A stretch of DNA of 12,150 nucleotides from Cyanobium sp. M55B138 (GTDB taxonomy: Bacteria; Cyanobacteriota; Cyanobacteriia; PCC-6307; Cyanobiaceae): positions 1 to 12,150 of the forward strand of contig JAGYNF010000023.1 in the NCBI GenBank assembly GCA_018400215.1. The letters are read 5' to 3'. Within the stretch, counting starts at the first letter, position 1; every line of letters begins with the position of its first letter. This document shows, one piece after another, positions 1 to 8,594 of this stretch. The notes below the pieces were generated by a model. It was given only the letters and a program-made list of their open reading frames with translations, was not told the DNA's origin and made no database searches. A program made the position numbers and the translations under genes.

Positions 1-197
1 TCGGTGCGATCCGGCTCGGGCCCAGTGATGGACAACTGGAACAGCGCCTCCAGGTGCTCACCCACCTGGTGGACACCCTGCCGGAGCAACTGCAGGGCAA
101 AAAAGTTCAGAGCATCGATCTAACCGACCCCAACCAGCCCGAAGTGGCCCTGGTGCCGGGGCCCACCCCAGCCAAGCCAGCCCCGACCAATCCTTAG
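1..197 (+). CDS. ftsQ: FtsQ cell-division protein, 3' end only
   Basis: This open frame enters from the left edge (codons in phase from base 3) and stops at TAG 195-197, giving about 64 residues. It contains a stretch like the end of the FtsQ/DivIB beta domain (IDLTDPNQPEVAL) and finishes in a proline/alanine-rich tail (PGPTPAKPAPTNP). FtsQ is a single-pass inner-membrane divisome protein that links the Z-ring to septal peptidoglycan synthesis; its N-terminal membrane segment and POTRA domain lie outside the window. The assignment rests on this C-terminal pattern and on ftsZ following directly on the same strand, the usual cyanobacterial ftsQ-ftsZ order without ftsA. I consider FtsQ likely, but only the tail is visible. 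Confidence 0.7.
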   Translation, partial: GAIRLGPSDGQLEQRLQVLTHLVDTLPEQLQGKKVQSIDLTDPNQPEVALVPGPTPAKPAPTNP

Positions 198-273
198 GTC
201 GCCCCTGGCTGCTGGCCAGTGGATGCTGGAGATTGAATGCTGTGCTCAAACCCGCAAACGTGGGAGGATCACC

Positions 274-342
274 ATGATCTATCTGTTCCCGGGCCTCCAT
301 AATGCATGCGCAGATCAGCGGAGATCGCGCCATGGGCACTGA
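274..342 (+). CDS. Possible 22-residue leader ORF overlapping the ftsZ start
   Basis: An ATG at 274 follows a near-ideal Shine-Dalgarno GGGAGG (262-267) with a 6-base spacer, the best ribosome site seen in this window. The frame (beginning [14 protein letters not shown]) runs 22 codons to TGA 340-342. It is out of phase with ftsZ and ends 8 bases past the chosen ftsZ ATG at 332. It resembles no protein family known to me. Its placement suggests translational coupling or control of ftsZ rather than a functional peptide. GGAGG 263-267 can pair with CCTCC 294-298, and GATCA 267-271 with TGATC 275-279 around the start codon, so local folding could hide the site. Chance occurrence cannot be excluded. 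Confidence 0.4.
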   Translation: MIYLFPGLHNACADQRRSRHGH

Positions 343-1498
343 AGGCCCCACTGCCAACGGTGCTTCACCGAACACCATCGCCATGAGTCAGAGCTCCAGC
401 ACCGGCATCGTGCCCAGTCAGTCAGCTCGGATTGAGGTGATCGGCGTGGGTGGTGGTGGCAGCAATGCGGTCAACCGCATGATCGCCTCCGACCTGCAGG
501 GGGTGGGTTATCGGGTGCTTAACACCGATGCCCAGGCCCTGCTCCAGTCCTCCGCCCACAACCGCACCCAGCTGGGGCAGAAGCTCACCCGCGGGCTGGG
601 GGCCGGTGGCAATCCGGTGATCGGCCAGAAGGCCGCCGAGGAATCCCGGGCCGAACTGCAGCAATCACTCCAGGGCGCCGATCTGGTGTTCATCGCCGCC
701 GGCATGGGAGGCGGCACCGGCACCGGCGCCGCTCCGATCGTGGCGGAGGTGGCCAAGGAGGTGGGGGCCCTCACCGTGGGGATCGTCACCAAACCATTCG
801 GCTTTGAAGGCCGCAAGCGTCACCGCCAGGCCGAGGAGGGAATCGCCCGGCTGGCCGAACATGTCGACACCCTGATCGTGATCCCCAACGATCGCCTGCG
901 GGATGCCATCGCCGGCGCCCCCCTCAACGAGGCCTTCCGCGCCGCCGATGACGTGCTGCGCATGGGGGTGAAGGGCATCAGCGACATCATCACCCGGCCC
1001 GGGCTGGTGAACGTCGACTTCGCCGACGTGCGCTCGGTGATGGCCGATGCGGGCACAGCATTGCTGGGCATCGGTGTGGGATCGGGTCGCAGCCGCGCCA
1101 GTGAGGCGGCCCAGGCGGCCATGAGCAGCCCCCTGCTCGAATCGGCCCGCATCGATGGCGCCAAGGGCGTGGTGATCAACATCAGCGGCGGCAAGGACAT
1201 GACCCTCGAGGACATGACCACCGCCTCTGAGGCCATCTACGACGTGGTGGACCCCGACGCCAACATCATCGTGGGTGCCGTGGTGGACGAGCGCCTCGAG
1301 GGCGAGATCCACGTGACCGTGATCGCCACCGGCTTCGACAGTGGGGCGCCCTACCGCAACGAGCGCCCGGCGGTGAGCTTTGCCTCCGGCACGGCCTTCC
1401 ATCCCGCTCCAGCGGCATCCGCCAGCGGCACGGAGGAGCGGGGCGCCAAGATCCCCCCCTTCCTGCTCAACCGCCAGTCCCGCGGCGAGGACAGCTGA
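332..1498 (+). CDS. ftsZ: FtsZ, tubulin-like GTPase of the Z-ring
   Basis: FtsZ polymerises with GTP at midcell and recruits the divisome. From ATG 332 the protein has 388 residues. It opens with a non-conserved linker of about 30 residues, then [17 protein letters not shown] starts the nucleotide-binding domain. The tubulin signature GGGTGTG is at residues 126-132, and the T7 synergy loop NVDFADV, whose aspartate activates GTP hydrolysis on the next subunit, is at 227-233. The C-terminal peptide IPPFLLNRQ (374-382), which binds membrane anchors, follows a short disordered linker. The start at 332 is preferred because GGAG 320-323 precedes it by 8 bases. An in-frame ATG at 302 (398 residues) lacks a ribosome site, and ATG 383 would shorten only the variable tail. 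It lies 134 bases after ftsQ and is overlapped by a leader ORF. Identity is certain; the start is not. Confidence 0.97.
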   Translation: MGTEGPTANGASPNTIAMSQSSSTGIVPSQSARIEVIGVGGGGSNAVNRMIASDLQGVGYRVLNTDAQALLQSSAHNRTQLGQKLTRGLGAGGNPVIGQKAAEESRAELQQSLQGADLVFIAAGMGGGTGTGAAPIVAEVAKEVGALTVGIVTKPFGFEGRKRHRQAEEGIARLAEHVDTLIVIPNDRLRDAIAGAPLNEAFRAADDVLRMGVKGISDIITRPGLVNVDFADVRSVMADAGTALLGIGVGSGRSRASEAAQAAMSSPLLESARIDGAKGVVINISGGKDMTLEDMTTASEAIYDVVDPDANIIVGAVVDERLEGEIHVTVIATGFDSGAPYRNERPAVSFASGTAFHPAPAASASGTEERGAKIPPFLLNRQSRGEDS

Positions 1499-1657
1499 GC
1501 AGGGCTGGCCTGCTGAATGGGGTGACCCGGAGTCCACGCCTGCCCTGAGCATCCCGTGTGGCTGCTCCCTTCCGGTTCTGACCAGATTTGGGCGTCGGGG
1601 CCGCGTGGGTCCGAGTCGGTTGGATGCTAGCAATGCCCATCCCCTGAGCCCTTCGCC

Positions 1658-2485
1658 GTGCCCCTGCGCCCCGCCGACCTGGCCCGTCGCAAGCAGGCCG
1701 GCCTGCCGATCTGGGTGCTCACCGCCTGGGATGCCCTCTCCGGCGCCCTGGTGGCCGAAGCCGGCGCCGATGCGGTGCTGGTGGGCGACTCCCTGGCCAT
1801 GGTGGTGCTCGGCCACGCCACCACCCTGCCGGTGACGCTCGACGAAATGCTGCACCACTGCCGCGCCACGGCCCGGGGCATGGCCAGTGTCTGCGCCCCG
1901 GGCCAGGAACCGCTGCTGATCCTCGACCTGCCCTTCCTCAGCTACCAGTGCGGCACCGATGCCGCCGTGGCCGCCGCTGGCCGGGTGCTGAAGGAGAGTC
2001 CGGCCGCGGCGGTGAAGCTGGAGGGGGCCGAACCGGAAACCCTGGTGGTGATCGACCGGTTGGTGCGCAGCGGCATTCCCGTGATGGGCCACATCGGCCT
2101 CACGCCCCAATCGGTGCATCGGCTTGGCTACCGCCGCCAGGGCAACGACCAGGCCAGCCGCCAGCGGCTTGAACGGGAGGCCACGGCCCTGCAGGCGGCG
2201 GGCTGCTTTGCCCTGGTGCTCGAGCACGTGCCGGACGATCTGGCCGCCAGCATCACGGCCCAGCTCACGATTCCGGTGATCGGCATCGGCGCGGGCAGCG
2301 GCTGCGATGGCCAGGTGCGGGTCACCGCCGACCTGCTCGGTCTCACCCCCCGCCAGCCGCCCTTCAGTCCGCCGCTGCTGCAGGGCCGCAGCCTGGCGGT
2401 GGAAGCCCTGCGCCGCTGGATGGCGGGGCCGGCGCCGGCTGCAGCTCCCACCAGGCCAGCAGCTGACGCAGCACCCCATTGCTGA
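1658..2485 (+). CDS. panB: 3-methyl-2-oxobutanoate hydroxymethyltransferase
   Basis: PanB transfers a hydroxymethyl group from methylene-tetrahydrofolate to alpha-ketoisovalerate, giving ketopantoate, the first step of pantothenate/CoA synthesis. Its substrate is an intermediate of the valine pathway served by ilvC in this window. The 275-residue TIM-barrel protein shows the metal-binding aspartates in LVGDS (Asp44) and LDLPF (Asp90), KLEG at 120-123, [19 protein letters not shown] from 144, and the catalytic Glu189 in LVLEHVP. The segment HRLGYRRQG looks one residue shorter than the E. coli form (FGGYKVQG). GTG 1658 is the only start near the conserved N-terminus, since TAG at 1628 closes the frame upstream; no clear ribosome site is visible. 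The conserved fold ends near residue 255. The last 20 residues (alanine/proline-rich) come from DNA that also encodes the hemW C-terminus on the other strand. Confidence 0.95.
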   Translation: MPLRPADLARRKQAGLPIWVLTAWDALSGALVAEAGADAVLVGDSLAMVVLGHATTLPVTLDEMLHHCRATARGMASVCAPGQEPLLILDLPFLSYQCGTDAAVAAAGRVLKESPAAAVKLEGAEPETLVVIDRLVRSGIPVMGHIGLTPQSVHRLGYRRQGNDQASRQRLEREATALQAAGCFALVLEHVPDDLAASITAQLTIPVIGIGAGSGCDGQVRVTADLLGLTPRQPPFSPPLLQGRSLAVEALRRWMAGPAPAAAPTRPAADAAPHC

Positions 2486-3623
2486 GGGCCAGGCCGGCCG
2501 GATCGCTGAGCCGCCACCGGCCGCCCTCCTCCAGCAGCAGCCCCTGCTCCAACCAGGGGGCCAGCTCCTGGCGCAGCTGCGCCAGGGCCGTGCCGTCCAG
2601 CCACGCCGGCAGCCGCACCCCCTCGCGGCGCCGCAGCCCCACCAGCAGCCGTTCATCCAGGGGCATGCCGGCGCCAGCGGAGGGGGCTGGTGGATCGGCC
2701 GCCAACCAGGCGGCGTAGGCCTGGCGGGTGCGGGGCCGGGCCTGGCGCTCCCCCCAGGGGGCGGCGGTGGCCCCCATGCCGAAACCCCACCAGCCGGCGC
2801 CACTCCAGTAGACGCGGTTGTGGCGGGAGGCATGGCCGGGCAGGGCGTAGCTGGAGATCTCGTAGTGGCCATAGCCGGCGGCCCCGAGCTCGGCGGCGGT
2901 GAGCTCCATCAGATCGGCGGCCAGGTCGGCATCGGGGAGCTCCAGCTGGCCGCGCTCGGCGCGGCGGCCAAACACCGTGCCCGGCTCGATCGTGAGGTCG
3001 TAGACCGAGAGGTGGGGCGGGCCGCAGGCCACCGCCTGGCGCAACTGCTGGCGCCAGCTCGGCAGGGCCTGGCCCGGCACCGCCTGGATCAGATCCAGGC
3101 TCCAGCTGGCCAGCTCGCCCCGGGCCTGGGCCTGGGCCAACCAGGCGGCGGCCTGCTCCAGCTCGGCGGCGGTGTGGCGCCGGCCCAGGGCGGCCAGCAC
3201 GGCATCGTCGAAGCTCTGGCCGCCCAGGCTCACCCGGCTCACCCCGGCGGCCAGGTAGCCGGCCAGGCGGGCCTGATCGAAGCTGGCCGGGTCGAGCTCC
3301 AGGCTCACCTCCGCCGCCGGCGCCAGGCCATAGCGGCTCCGCAGGGCGACCAACAGGCCACCCACCTGGGCCGGGGTGAGCAGCGAGGGCGTGCCGCCGC
3401 CCAGATACACCGTGCTCAGGGGCGGGCCGGGGGGCGCCGTGGCAATCTCCCGCTCCAGCAGCTCCAGATAGGCCGCAATCGAGGCGGCCCCGGGGGCGCC
3501 CGCCTCGCCGGCGGCCCGATCGCCCAGGGGCACCACGGGGAAGTCGCAGTAAAAGCAGCGCCGGTGGCAGAAGGGAATGTGCAGGTAGGCGCTGCGGGGC
3601 GGAAACAACACGGGTGCGGACAC
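2364..3623 (-). CDS. hemW: HemW, radical-SAM heme chaperone (HemN-like)
   Basis: HemW binds heme and an iron-sulfur cluster and delivers heme to target proteins; it is often mislabelled as oxygen-independent coproporphyrinogen oxidase. With a GTG start at 3623 it has 419 residues. The radical-SAM motif is Cys19-HRR-Cys23-FY-Cys26-DF, that is CX3CX2CXF. HemN enzymes carry a fourth Cys in place of the Phe, which favours HemW. GGGTP (75-79) binds SAM, and HNRVYW (268-273) is the HNxxYW signature of HemW. A winged C-terminal region ends near Glu393. The remaining 26 residues (proline/alanine/glycine-rich) overlap panB antisense by 122 bp. TTG 3629 and GTG 3611 are alternative starts; none has a ribosome site, and an in-frame stop lies just upstream of 3629. 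It is transcribed convergently to panB and divergently from the PIN/TRAM gene. Confidence 0.92.
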   Translation of the reverse strand: MSAPVLFPPRSAYLHIPFCHRRCFYCDFPVVPLGDRAAGEAGAPGAASIAAYLELLEREIATAPPGPPLSTVYLGGGTPSLLTPAQVGGLLVALRSRYGLAPAAEVSLELDPASFDQARLAGYLAAGVSRVSLGGQSFDDAVLAALGRRHTAAELEQAAAWLAQAQARGELASWSLDLIQAVPGQALPSWRQQLRQAVACGPPHLSVYDLTIEPGTVFGRRAERGQLELPDADLAADLMELTAAELGAAGYGHYEISSYALPGHASRHNRVYWSGAGWWGFGMGATAAPWGERQARPRTRQAYAAWLAADPPAPSAGAGMPLDERLLVGLRRREGVRLPAWLDGTALAQLRQELAPWLEQGLLLEEGGRWRLSDPAGLALSNGVLRQLLAWWELQPAPAPPSSGAGLPPPGCGPAAAAD

Positions 3624-3640
3624 GCTCAAGTGCGGTTACC

Positions 3641-3683
3641 CAGGCAGGCCAGATGCTCCGGTTTCAGGCATGCTGCCTGCCTG
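3641..3683. repeat. Inverted repeat in the hemW / PIN-TRAM divergent gap
   Basis: CAGGCAGGC (3641-3649) and GCCTGCCTG (3675-3683) are perfect 9-bp inverted arms. Inside them, after a symmetric 3-base mismatch on each side, ATGC (3653-3656) pairs with GCAT (3668-3671), leaving an 11-base loop. The element occupies half of the 87-base gap between two divergent starts. As DNA it could be a dimer-binding operator; as RNA it would fold in the 5' leader of whichever gene is transcribed through it. No T-tract follows, so a terminator is unlikely. Confidence 0.6.
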
Positions 3684-3710
3684 AACGTGAACACAGCCGG
3701 GGCAGCGGGA

Positions 3711-4820
3711 ATGGTCGACTCCCTCATCCTGGTGCTGTTCCTGATCTCCGGGGCAGCGGCCGGCTGGCTCGGGGTGGACCTGCTGCCGGAATCCCTGCTG
3801 GTGCAGGTCGACAACCCCGAGGGTCTGCGCACGGTGCTGGGGGGCTTCGGCGCCTTCTTCGGGCTGCTGGCGGGCTTTTTCTTCGGCCAGCTGCGCAAGC
3901 GGTTGATGGCCCAGGTGCGCTCGATGCCCACCGACCTGCTGATCAGCCGGGCGGTGGGGCTGATCCTGGGGCTGCTGGTGGCCAACCTGCTGCTGGCGCC
4001 GATCCTGCTGCTGCCGCTGCCCTGGGAGGTGGTGTTTGTCAAACCCCTGGCGGCGGTGCTCAGCAACGTGTTCTTCGGGGTGACGGGCTACAACCTGGCC
4101 GACGTGCACGGCCGCACCCTGCTGCGCCTCTTCTCGCCCAGCAACGCCGAGGCCCTGCTGGTGGCGGAGGGGGTGCTGCAACCCGCCAGCGCCAAGATCC
4201 TCGACACCAGCGTGATTATCGATGGCCGCATCCGCGGCCTGCTGGATTCGGGGCTGCTGGAGGGCCAGGTGATCGTGGCCCAGTGTGTGATCGATGAACT
4301 GCAGGCCCTGGCCGATTCAGCCAACGCCGACAAGCGCGGCAAGGGCCGCCGTGGCCTGAAACTGCTCAGCGAGCTGCGGGAGCAGTACGGCCGGAGGCTG
4401 GTGGTGAACAGCACCCGCTACGAGGGCAAGGGGGTCGACGACAAGCTGCAATCCCTCACCGCCGACACCGGCGGCACCCTGCTCACGGCCGACTACAACC
4501 TGGCCAAGGTGGCTGAGGTGAAGGAGCTGAAGGTGCTCAACCTCAGCGAGCTGGTGATCGCCCTGCGACCGGAGGTGCAGCCGGGCGATGGGCTGCAGCT
4601 GAAGATCGTGCGCGAGGGCAAGGAGGCCGAGCAGGGGGTGGGCTACCTCGATGACGGCACGATGGTGGTGGTGGAGGGGGCCAGGGGCCGCCAGGGCGAG
4701 CGGCTGGCGGTGGTGATCACCGGTGCCCTGCAGAACCCCACGGGCCGCATCGTGTTTGCCCGGCTCGAATCCGGCAACGGCGCCAGCCATGCCGAGCGCC
4801 CCCAGGGCCGCTCCCGCTAG
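3711..4820 (+). CDS. Membrane PIN/TRAM-domain protein (YacL-type)
   Basis: The product (369 residues) begins with about four hydrophobic segments (roughly residues 3-22, 42-60, 78-104, 106-126), then a PIN nuclease-like domain from ILDTSVIIDGRIRG (163-176), and a TRAM RNA-binding-like domain from about 291 (GDGLQLKIVREGKEAEQGVGYL). The acidic PIN positions are present: Asp165, Glu196, Asp243 and Asp261 in TADYN. Homologues such as Bacillus YacL are membrane-bound; their substrate is not established, and RNA cleavage is inferred from the domain pairing. ATG 3711 starts exactly at the usual hydrophobic N-terminus. In-frame GTG 3687 would add eight residues. The frame stays open back to 2307, but that stretch is antisense to hemW and not part of this protein. 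clpR begins 31 bases downstream. Confidence 0.88.
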   Translation: MVDSLILVLFLISGAAAGWLGVDLLPESLLVQVDNPEGLRTVLGGFGAFFGLLAGFFFGQLRKRLMAQVRSMPTDLLISRAVGLILGLLVANLLLAPILLLPLPWEVVFVKPLAAVLSNVFFGVTGYNLADVHGRTLLRLFSPSNAEALLVAEGVLQPASAKILDTSVIIDGRIRGLLDSGLLEGQVIVAQCVIDELQALADSANADKRGKGRRGLKLLSELREQYGRRLVVNSTRYEGKGVDDKLQSLTADTGGTLLTADYNLAKVAEVKELKVLNLSELVIALRPEVQPGDGLQLKIVREGKEAEQGVGYLDDGTMVVVEGARGRQGERLAVVITGALQNPTGRIVFARLESGNGASHAERPQGRSR

Positions 4821-4823
4821 GCT
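4818..4823 (+). promoter_or_regulatory. Possible -10 element upstream of clpR
   Basis: TAGGCT fits the cyanobacterial TANNNT -10 pattern and ends 28 bases before the clpR ATG, overlapping the stop codon of the PIN/TRAM gene. No convincing -35 was seen. TANNNT occurs often by chance, so this is only suggestive. Confidence 0.22.
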
Positions 4824-4851
4824 CCTGCCAGTGCCTGCCCAAGGTTTGCGG

Positions 4852-5547
4852 ATGTCGGTGTCAGCCCCCTATTACGGCGATTCCGCCGTGATGCGCACCC
4901 CGCCCCCGGATCTGCCCTCCCTGCTGCTCAAGGAGCGGATCGTGTACCTGGGGTTGCCCCTGTTCAGCGACGACGACGCCAAGCGCCAGATGGGCATCGA
5001 CGTGACCGAGCTGATCATTGCCCAGCTGCTCTTCCTGGAGTTTGACAACCCGGAGAAGCCGATTTTCTTCTACATCAATTCCACCGGCACCTCCTGGTTC
5101 ACCGGCGACGCCATCGGCTTTGAAACCGAGGCCTTTGCCATCGCCGACACCATCCGCTACGTGAAGCCCCCGGTGCACACCATCTGCATCGGCCAGGCCA
5201 TGGGCACCGCCGCCATGATCCTCAGTGCCGGCACCAAGGGCCACCGCGCCGCCCTGCCCCACGCCTCAATCGTGCTGCACCAGCCCCGCAGCGGCGCCCG
5301 CGGCCAGGCGAGCGACATCCAGATCCGCGCCCAGGAAGTGCTGCAGAACAAGCGCACGATGCTGGAGATGCTGGCCGAGAACACCGGCAGGAGCACGGAG
5401 CAACTGGCCAAGGATTCCGACCGCATGACCTACTTCACCGCCGAGCAGGCCAAGGAGTACGGCCTGATCGACCGGGTGCTCACCAGCCAGAAAGACCTGC
5501 CCAGCACGGCCCTTGCCGCGGGCCGCGACCCGGCGGGCATCGGCTGA
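4852..5547 (+). CDS. clpR: ClpR, catalytically inactive ClpP paralogue
   Basis: ClpR is a non-catalytic subunit that assembles with ClpP in the mixed Clp protease core of cyanobacteria and plastids. The 231-residue product keeps the ClpP fold and histidine (His143, in VLHQP). The catalytic serine is replaced by glycine (Gly118 in GQAMGTAA, where the neighbouring ClpP has GLAASMGA), and the catalytic aspartate by methionine (Met192 in DSDRMTYF). A segment around TSWFTGDAIGFETEAF (80-95) is nine residues longer than in the adjacent ClpP, near the substrate-binding strand. ATG 4852 gives MSVSAPYYGDSAVMRTPPPD, the N-terminus I recall for picocyanobacterial ClpR; AAGG 4841-4844 lies 7 bases upstream. 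GTG 4831 is a less likely start. clpP follows 57 bases later on the same strand, as in the known clpR-clpP3 operon. Confidence 0.93.
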   Translation: MSVSAPYYGDSAVMRTPPPDLPSLLLKERIVYLGLPLFSDDDAKRQMGIDVTELIIAQLLFLEFDNPEKPIFFYINSTGTSWFTGDAIGFETEAFAIADTIRYVKPPVHTICIGQAMGTAAMILSAGTKGHRAALPHASIVLHQPRSGARGQASDIQIRAQEVLQNKRTMLEMLAENTGRSTEQLAKDSDRMTYFTAEQAKEYGLIDRVLTSQKDLPSTALAAGRDPAGIG

Positions 5548-5604
5548 GGCCCCGTTCCAGCGCCCAGGCCCCGTTCCCGACACTCCCCCACCACCTCCTG
5601 ACCC

Positions 5605-6207
5605 ATGCCCATCGGCACCCCCAGCGTTCCCTACCGCCTGCCCGGCAGCCAGTACGAGCGCTGGGTCGACATCTACACCCGCCTGGGCGTGGAACGCATC
5701 CTGTTCATGGGCTCGGAGGTGAACGACGCCGTGGCCAATGCCCTGGTGGCCCAGATGCTCTACCTGGATTCCGAGGACAACTCCAAGCCGATCTACCTCT
5801 ACATCAACTCCCCCGGGGGATCGGTGACCGCCGGCCTGGCGATCTTCGACACGATGCAATACGTCAAATCCGACGTGGTGACGATCTGTGTGGGGCTGGC
5901 GGCGAGCATGGGTGCCTTCCTGCTGGCGGCCGGCACCAAGGGCAAGCGCCTGGCCCTGCCCCACAGCCGGATCATGATCCACCAGCCCCTGGGCGGCACC
6001 AGCCAGCGCCAGGCCAGCGACATCGAGATCGAAGCGAAGGAGATCCTGCGCATCAAGGACATGCTCAACCACTCGATGGCCGAGATGACCGGCCAGCCCT
6101 TCGCCAAGATCGAGAAGGACACCGACCGGGATTATTTCCTCAGCGCCGCCGAGGCCAAGGAGTATGGCCTGATCGACCGGGTGATCGCCCATCCCGGCGA
6201 GGCCTGA
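5605..6207 (+). CDS. clpP: ATP-dependent Clp protease, proteolytic subunit (ClpP3-type)
   Basis: This serine peptidase forms the active chamber subunits and degrades proteins fed by ClpC or ClpX. The 200-residue protein has a complete catalytic triad: Ser101 in GLAASMGAF, His126 in RIMIHQP, and Asp176 in TDRDYFLS. Substrate-binding INSPGGSV is at 68-75 and the hydrophobic LFMGSEV contact region at 33-39. Its N-terminus ([20 protein letters not shown]) and its position beside clpR match ClpP3, the partner of ClpR in Synechococcus elongatus. No Shine-Dalgarno precedes ATG 5605; the 57-base gap after clpR is C-rich, and the two genes are probably cotranscribed. The P3 label relies on context more than on a diagnostic residue. 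Confidence 0.95.
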   Translation: MPIGTPSVPYRLPGSQYERWVDIYTRLGVERILFMGSEVNDAVANALVAQMLYLDSEDNSKPIYLYINSPGGSVTAGLAIFDTMQYVKSDVVTICVGLAASMGAFLLAAGTKGKRLALPHSRIMIHQPLGGTSQRQASDIEIEAKEILRIKDMLNHSMAEMTGQPFAKIEKDTDRDYFLSAAEAKEYGLIDRVIAHPGEA

Positions 6208-6223
6208 GCGACCACACGCCTGC

Positions 6224-7259
<1,036 letters not shown>

Positions 7260-7279
7260 ACCCCTGGCCCTGGCTGCTG

Positions 7280-8302
7280 GTGGTTGGCGCCTGCGGCCTG
7301 GATCGGCTGGTGGGGGACCCCCGCTGGTGCCCCCATCCGGTGGTGCTGATGGGCTGGTGGATCACGGCCCTGCGCCGGCTGGCGGAGGCCTGGGCCGGTG
7401 ATCGGCCCTGGGCGTTGCGGTTGGCCGGCACGCTGATCACCCTGCTGCTGGTGGCCGGCAGTGGCCTGGCCGGCTGGGGGGTGGAGCGGCTGGCCCTGGC
7501 ACCGGCCGGCCCCGGCCTGGAGCTGGGGCCGGTGCTGTTGCTGCTGGGCCTGGCCAGTGCCCTGGCCGGCCGCAGCCTGGCCCAGGCCGTGGAGGCGGTG
7601 CTGGCGGTGCTGCCCGCAGACCCCGGGGCCAAGGGGGCCGAGCTGGAGCCCGCCCGCCAGCGGCTGGGCTGGATCGTGGGCCGCGACACCGCCGGCCTCA
7701 GCCAGGCAGGAATCCTGCGGGCCCTGGCGGAAACCGCCAGCGAAAACGCGGTGGATGGCCTGTTTGCGCCGCTGTTCTGGATGCTGGTGGGGGCTGGCCT
7801 TTGGAGTGTGGGCTGGTGGGCGGCGCCGGGCCCGCTGGCCCTGGCCTGGGCCTTCAAGGCCGCCAGCACCCTGGATTCGATGCTGGGCTACCGCCGCGGC
7901 CGGCTGCAGTGGCTGGGCAGCGCCGGCGCCCGGCTCGACGACCTGCTGGTGTGGCTGCCCTGCCGGCTGGTGGCCCTCAGCCTGCCCCTGGCCGCCGGCG
8001 AGGGGCCGCGCCGCTGCTGGCAGCTGGCCCGGCTCGCCCGCCTGGAGGGCCGCCCCGATCCCTCCCCCAATGCCGGCGTGTCGCAGGCGATCTACGCCCA
8101 TGTTGTGGGGGTGCAGCTGGGCGGGATGAACCGCTATGGCGGCCAGCTGCGGCCCAAGCCCCTGCTGGCGGCCGGCTGCCCCGCCGCCACCGCCAGCAGC
8201 GTGCGTCAGATGCTGGCGCTCACGGCCCGCCTCAGTGGGCTGTGGCTAGCTGCAGCAGCACTTCCAGGCGGATGGTGGCATATCACAAAAACTCTCAGCT
8301 GA
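7280..8302 (+). CDS. cobD: Adenosylcobinamide-phosphate synthase (CbiB/CobD)
   Basis: CbiB is an inner-membrane enzyme that attaches aminopropanol (phosphate) to adenosylcobyric acid late in cobalamin synthesis. The 340-residue protein shows the family signature near the N-terminus (LDRLVGDPRWCPHPVVLMG). It also has RDTAGLSQAGILRALAETAS followed by ENAVDGLFAPLFW, then AFKAASTLDSMLGY, and a late SPNAGVSQAIYA block with LGGMNRYGG. Several hydrophobic segments lie between them. GTG 7280 is the best start: the frame upstream contains no ATG or GTG until well inside ilvC, and no ribosome site is visible. The 20-base gap suggests cotranscription with ilvC, although the pathways are unrelated. The C-terminal end is less GC-rich than the body. 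Confidence 0.93.
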   Translation: MVGACGLDRLVGDPRWCPHPVVLMGWWITALRRLAEAWAGDRPWALRLAGTLITLLLVAGSGLAGWGVERLALAPAGPGLELGPVLLLLGLASALAGRSLAQAVEAVLAVLPADPGAKGAELEPARQRLGWIVGRDTAGLSQAGILRALAETASENAVDGLFAPLFWMLVGAGLWSVGWWAAPGPLALAWAFKAASTLDSMLGYRRGRLQWLGSAGARLDDLLVWLPCRLVALSLPLAAGEGPRRCWQLARLARLEGRPDPSPNAGVSQAIYAHVVGVQLGGMNRYGGQLRPKPLLAAGCPAATASSVRQMLALTARLSGLWLAAAALPGGWWHITKTLS

Positions 8303-8306
8303 TTGC

Positions 8307-8320
8307 CGCCGCCGGCGGCG
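8307..8320. repeat. 14-bp perfect GC palindrome just after cbiB
   Basis: CGCCGCCGGCGGCG is an uninterrupted palindrome beginning 4 bases after the cbiB stop and 31 bases before the next start. It could form a short hairpin with a CCGG loop, or bind a dimeric protein. There is no T-run after it, so evidence for termination is weak; such runs also arise easily at this GC content. Confidence 0.35.
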
Positions 8321-8351
8321 ACGACGAAGCTTTGGTGACCTCTGGGGAACC

Positions 8352-8594
8352 ATGCCGATTCGCGAACTGCTCGAAGCCGCCCTCGGTGAACCTGAGATCG
8401 GCACGACCCAGCAATTCCGCTGGCACGCCACTCCCGTTGGCATCGCGGCGCTGTGGAATGCGGGTGCCGCACCGTTGGCGCCGCCCTACGAAGCCGCCCT
8501 GCTGGAGGCGCGGCAGGTGGGCCTCGACCTCAGCCGTGAAGAGCGGGAGTTTCACCAGCTCACCTCGGGGCTGGTGCTGCTGTTTCACTCTTGA
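8352..8594 (+). CDS. Uncharacterised 80-residue protein
   Basis: I do not recognise this protein. It begins MPIRELLEAALGEPEIGTTQQ, contains WHATPVGIAALWNAGAAPLAPPYEAALLEAR in the middle and ends in HQLTSGLVLLFHS. It looks soluble, with an amphipathic helix at each end and no signal peptide, membrane segment or cysteine. ATG 8352 has GGGGA (8344-8348) only three bases ahead, a poor spacing. It sits 49 bases after cbiB on the same strand and overlaps the tail of the minus-strand YciI-like gene by 35 bp. The minus-strand frame through the same bases lacks family resemblance, and this frame has protein-like composition, so I favour it as a real small gene, though not firmly. Confidence 0.5.
   Translation: MPIRELLEAALGEPEIGTTQQFRWHATPVGIAALWNAGAAPLAPPYEAALLEARQVGLDLSREEREFHQLTSGLVLLFHS

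Noticed and set aside
1499..1657. Gap between ftsZ and panB searched for a terminator, riboswitch or promoter
   Set aside because: Only short symmetric bits were seen (GGGTGACCC, TGCTAGCA, and a 5-bp GGATG/CATCC pair). None has a T-tract or a convincing promoter layout.
665..2872. 735-residue minus-strand open frame
   Set aside because: It lies opposite ftsZ and panB, both firmly identified. The His/Gly/Arg-rich composition is the usual mirror image of GC-rich codon use.
2307..3710. Long open plus-strand stretch in frame with the PIN/TRAM gene, apparently extending it to 837 residues
   Set aside because: It is antisense to hemW, which has clear radical-SAM motifs. The translation is low-complexity Gln/Gly/Ala/Pro, and the PIN/TRAM protein has a natural hydrophobic start at 3711.
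8303..8351. Possible intrinsic terminator after cbiB
   Set aside because: The GC palindrome at 8307-8320 is not followed by a run of T, so it is reported only as a repeat.
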